From contig NZ_CP052135.1 in the NCBI RefSeq assembly GCF_012955605.1, forward strand, positions 2,802,711 to 2,866,710: a DNA stretch of 64,000 nucleotides, given 5' to 3'. The position numbers were made by a program, and so were the translations under genes. The notes below the pieces were generated by a model. The model worked only from the letters and a program-made list of their open reading frames with translations. It did not search any database and was not told where the DNA came from. The stretch is from Bacillus fonticola (lineage in GTDB: Bacteria > Bacillota > Bacilli > Bacillales > JC228). Shown in pieces: positions 61,117-64,000 of the stretch (its first letter is position 1; each line of letters begins with the position of its first letter).

Positions 61117-62355
61117 TTATTTTGCGTACAAAGGAAACTTCGCTGTGAGCGCGAGTACTTCTTCTTTCACTTCAGCGAGTACCGCTTCGTTTTCATGATT
61201 CGTTAATGCCTTTGTAATGAGGCGAGCGATTTCATCCATTTCTGCTTCACCAAATCCGCGTGATGTGACGGCTGCTGTACCGATGCGAACACCACTTGTC
61301 ACAAACGGGCTCTCTGGATCAAATGGGATTGTATTTTTGTTGACGGTAATTGCTACTTCGTCGAGTACTTTTTCTGCCACTTTGCCTGTGAGATTGTGTT
61401 TGCGTAGATCCACAAGTAACAAGTGGTTGTCTGTTCCGCCCGATACAATGTCGAAGCCTTCCTTAATGAACGTTTCTCCAAGTCGTTTTGCATTTGCGAC
61501 AACTTGCTGGGAGTACTCTTTGAAAGCCGGCTGCAATGCTTCTCCGAATGCGACCGCTTTCGCTGAGATGACGTGCATGAGCGGACCACCTTGCAAGCCT
61601 GGGAAAATCGATTTATCTATCTTCTTCGCAAATTCTTCCTTGCAAAGGATCATACCTCCACGAGGGCCGCGCAATGTTTTGTGCGTCGTCGTTGTCACAA
61701 AGTCTGCATATGGCACTGGATTTTGATGGAGACCTGTAGCTACAAGTCCAGCAATGTGCGCCATGTCGACCATAAAATACGCGCCTACTTCATCGGCAAT
61801 CTCACGGAACTTCGCAAAGTCAATTGCACGTGGATAAGCACTCGCACCCGCTACAATGAGCTTCGGCTTCGTTTCCAATGCTTTTTGACGAACATCTTCG
61901 TAGTCGATATGTTGTGTTTCTTTGTCTACACCGTATTCGACAAAGTTGTATTGAATTCCACTGAAGTTAACAGGGCTTCCGTGTGTTAAATGTCCACCGT
62001 GAGACAAGTTCATCCCGAGGACAGTATCGCCTTGCTCTAGTACGGTGAAGTACACGGCCATGTTTGCTTGAGCACCTGAGTGTGGCTGCACGTTGGCATG
62101 CTCAGCTTGGAACAGTTCCTTCGCACGATCTCTAGCTAAGTCTTCCACCACGTCGACGTGTTCGCAACCACCGTAGTAGCGACGATTTGGGTAACCTTCT
62201 GCATATTTGTTCGTTAACACGGAGCCTTGCGCTTCCATGACAGCCTCAGATACAAAGTTTTCAGAAGCAATTAACTCAATGTTTTGCTCCTGGCGTTCTT
62301 TTTCATTTTGAATGGCTGCAAATACTTGTTTATCTTGTGCTTGTAAGTGTTTCAT
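61117..62355 (-). CDS. glyA: Serine hydroxymethyltransferase
   Basis: 412 residues, PLP enzyme making glycine and 5,10-methylene-THF from serine. The PLP lysine lies in [15 protein letters not shown]; the N-terminal [19 protein letters not shown], in its two halves, and [15 protein letters not shown] are canonical. RBS GGGGGA. Beside upp in the conserved order. Its own promoter is upstream at 62401-62429, and array 3 lies beyond that. Confidence 0.97.
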   Translation of the reverse strand: MKHLQAQDKQVFAAIQNEKERQEQNIELIASENFVSEAVMEAQGSVLTNKYAEGYPNRRYYGGCEHVDVVEDLARDRAKELFQAEHANVQPHSGAQANMAVYFTVLEQGDTVLGMNLSHGGHLTHGSPVNFSGIQYNFVEYGVDKETQHIDYEDVRQKALETKPKLIVAGASAYPRAIDFAKFREIADEVGAYFMVDMAHIAGLVATGLHQNPVPYADFVTTTTHKTLRGPRGGMILCKEEFAKKIDKSIFPGLQGGPLMHVISAKAVAFGEALQPAFKEYSQQVVANAKRLGETFIKEGFDIVSGGTDNHLLLVDLRKHNLTGKVAEKVLDEVAITVNKNTIPFDPESPFVTSGVRIGTAAVTSRGFGEAEMDEIARLITKALTNHENEAVLAEVKEEVLALTAKFPLYAK

Positions 62356-62400
62356 CCTCTGTCCCCCTCGCGATTATCCGTTCCATCTTGTTCCAACCTT

Positions 62401-62429
62401 ATTGTATCAGAACCGTACGATTGTGGAAA
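62401..62429 (-). promoter_or_regulatory. Probable SigA promoter of glyA
   Basis: Minus strand TTTCCA (62424-62429), 17-bp spacer, TACAAT (62401-62406), 46 bp before the ATG. Confidence 0.5.
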
Positions 62430-62560
62430 CGATCTGCAAGCGTTTTCTCTTATGATGGCCAGACACCCACGCTGCTAAAGTGTTATCACAATGAATTTAT
62501 TTCCACTGTGTCAAAAAAGTCTTCTCCCAGTATCCCCATGGAAATGTCGCCATAAGAGCC

Positions 62561-62920
62561 GTTAGGGGCAGATATCCGCGGTCGGGAGAATATATCCGCG
62601 GTCAGGGGCAGATATCCGCGATCGGGGGCAGATATCCGCGGTCGGGAGCTGATATCCGCGGTCAGGGGCTGATATCCGCGGTCGGGAGAATATATCCGCG
62701 GTTGGGGGCAGATATCCGCGGTCAGGAGAATATATCCGCGATCAGGGGCTGATATCCGCGATCAGGAGAATATATCCGCGGTCAGGGGCAGATATCCGCG
62801 GTCGGGAGAATATATCCGCGGTCAGGGGCTGATATCCGCGATCGGGGGCAGATATCCGCGGTTGGGGGCAGATATCCGCGGTCGGGAGAATATATCCGCG
62901 GTCAGGGGCAGATATCCGCG
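62561..62920 (-). repeat. 20-bp tandem array 3, 18 units
   Basis: Eighteen units in exact 20-nt register, the same CGCGGATAT core as arrays 1 and 2 but on the minus strand, each core followed by CTG or ATT and a tail CCCCTGAC, CTCCCGAC, CCCCCGAT or similar. It fills the gap between the rlmN terminator and the glyA promoter region, so it is upstream of glyA. Confidence 0.95.
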
Positions 62921-62933
62921 GTCGGGGGAACCG

Positions 62934-62963
62934 AAAAAAACGCATCCAACTATCTGGACACGT
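62934..62963 (-). terminator. Terminator after rlmN
   Basis: Minus strand ACGTGTCCA and TGGATGCGT pair (with G-U pairs) around GATAGT, followed by TTTTTTT. Confidence 0.8.
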
Positions 62964-62982
62964 TTCTTTCTTCACTCGGTAT

Positions 62983-64000
62983 TCAGCCTATTTCTTGACC
63001 TTCTCGTTTACGCGCTTTTTCCTTTTTAATCTGTTTACTTCTTAATTGCCCGCATGCAGCATCAATATCTGTTCCATGCTCTGTCCGAACGCCGCAGTTA
63101 ATCCCTTTGTCCATTAACGTTTCATAAAACTTTAAGATCGCTTTCTTCTCGCTTCTTTCGTAGTCATTATCTCCGACAGGATTATACGGAATTAGATTCA
63201 CGTACGATAGGTGACGTTTGTTACTGAGTAGTTTTGCGAGCTGCTGGGCTTCTTCGACGTGATCGTTTACATCCTTCAACAGAATGTATTCAAACGTGAT
63301 GCGGCGGTTGGTCTTTTCTAGGTAGTAGTCGACAGCCTTCATTAATTTTTCAACCGGGTAAGCTCGGTTGATTTTCATAATGCGTGTTCTAAGCTCATCA
63401 TTCGGCGCGTGCAACGATACGGCTAGGTTTACTTGCAGGTTTGTATCGGCGAATTCATAAATCTTATCTACCAGGCCACTTGTCGATACCGTAATGTGTC
63501 TCGCCCCGATGCCTAGTCCAGTTTGTGAATTCACCACATAGAGGAAGTCCATTAGATTATCGTAGTTATCAAAAGGCTCGCCAATTCCCATCACAACGAT
63601 GTGGCTCACTCTTTCATCTTTTCCGACTTCATCTAAATGCAGTTGAATTTTCATAATTTGCTCCACAATTTCTCCACTAGACAAATCCCGATGCTTTCTC
63701 AAGACACCACTGGCACAAAAGCTGCAGCCGATGTTACAGCCTACTTGCGTCGTGACACACACAGATAATCCGTAATTAAAGCGCATTAATACGGTTTCAA
63801 TTACGTTGCCATCTTGTAATTTGAATAGGAATTTAATCGTTCCATCCTTTGATTCTTGCTTAATCTCTTCCTGCAAAGTTTGTATAACAAAGTGATCCTC
63901 TAGTAGCTGAATACACTCTTTGCTCACGTTGAGCATTTCAGAGAAGTTCGTTACGCGCTTTTTATATAACCAATCCCAGACTTGAGTTGCCCGGAATTTT
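62983..64000 (-). CDS. rlmN: 23S rRNA (adenine2503-C2)-methyltransferase RlmN-like, 5' end cut
   Basis: The frame continues to the right edge above the Met at 63936, adding 21 visible residues ([20 protein letters not shown] then E) that match the RlmN N-terminal domain, so the gene is truncated by the window. Radical SAM motif CNIGCSFC (CX3CX2C), [21 protein letters not shown], and the terminal methyl-carrying Cys in [11 protein letters not shown]. The tail is Lys/Arg-rich. RlmN rather than Cfr is favoured by the GIGEPFDN and HITVSTSG blocks. Acts on 23S rRNA A2503 and some tRNAs. Confidence 0.9.
   Translation of the reverse strand, partial: KFRATQVWDWLYKKRVTNFSEMLNVSKECIQLLEDHFVIQTLQEEIKQESKDGTIKFLFKLQDGNVIETVLMRFNYGLSVCVTTQVGCNIGCSFCASGVLRKHRDLSSGEIVEQIMKIQLHLDEVGKDERVSHIVVMGIGEPFDNYDNLMDFLYVVNSQTGLGIGARHITVSTSGLVDKIYEFADTNLQVNLAVSLHAPNDELRTRIMKINRAYPVEKLMKAVDYYLEKTNRRITFEYILLKDVNDHVEEAQQLAKLLSNKRHLSYVNLIPYNPVGDNDYERSEKKAILKFYETLMDKGINCGVRTEHGTDIDAACGQLRSKQIKKEKARKREGQEIG

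Overview
The window looks like the chromosome of a spore-forming, flagellated, Gram-positive Bacillaceae member. It carries spoIIID, spoIID and spoIIQ; mbl, flhO and flhP; an atpZIBEFHAGDC operon; reverse transsulfuration genes of Bacillus type; a Rok-type nucleoid protein; and a Zur-boxed zinc lipoprotein. Gene order partly follows Bacillus subtilis: glyA-upp-(mnaA)-atp-ywzB-ywmB-murA-spoIID-spoIIQ and spoIIID-mbl / flhO-flhP-epuA-fabZ, with insertions between blocks. Very acidic extracytoplasmic tails (SpoIIQ, a small lipoprotein) and AtpZ hint at a halotolerant or alkaliphilic relative, but subunit c carries the neutralophile-type motifs, so that is only an inference.

Layout: 0-3.4 kb, an unrecognised gene cut by the left edge and the queuosine precursor operon queCDEF behind a preQ1-I riboswitch. 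3.5-3.9 kb, 20-bp tandem array 1. 4-5.6 kb, a quinone-stress pair (mhqE/mhqD type) with an MhqR-like operator. 5.7-12.4 kb, a membrane-anchored Mrr-type nuclease, an acyl-CoA ligase, yrrT-mccA-mccB, and a lipoprotein endonuclease. 12.5-17 kb, a 967-residue secreted nuclease ending in a cohesin-like domain and a dockerin, then an intergenic stretch with two DnaA-box clusters flanking a palindromic repeat element. 17-21 kb, an M42 peptidase, a frameshifted AIPR-like relic, a nitronate monooxygenase, a gene interrupted at an A9 tract, and a second partial copy of the palindromic element. 21.5-31 kb, fabZ-epuA-flhP-flhO, prfC, a MurJ/SpoVB-type transporter, mbl, spoIIID, a decayed GNAT gene and rok. 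31-42 kb, a two-subunit sodium symporter, pcp, a SCO lipoprotein, spoIIQ, spoIID (with a sigma-E type promoter), murA, a decayed ywmB, ywzB and a TlpA-like pair. 42-46.6 kb, an ABC exporter whose permease is a tandem fusion. 46.8-54 kb, the ATP synthase operon. 54.3-54.9 kb, array 2. 55-64 kb, a Vpr-like protease, mnaA, upp, a zinc-binding lipoprotein, glyA, array 3 and rlmN (cut by the right edge).

The most unusual signal is the trio of 20-bp tandem arrays (23, 32 and 18 units). They share an invariant CGCGGATAT core, keep exact 20-nt register, occur in both orientations, and each sits in a gap upstream of a housekeeping or stress operon. Next come the paired DnaA-box clusters around a palindromic element at 16-17 kb, the cohesin-like plus dockerin nuclease, and several genes caught in decay (ywmB, the AIPR-like gene, GNAT, and the A9-interrupted gene).
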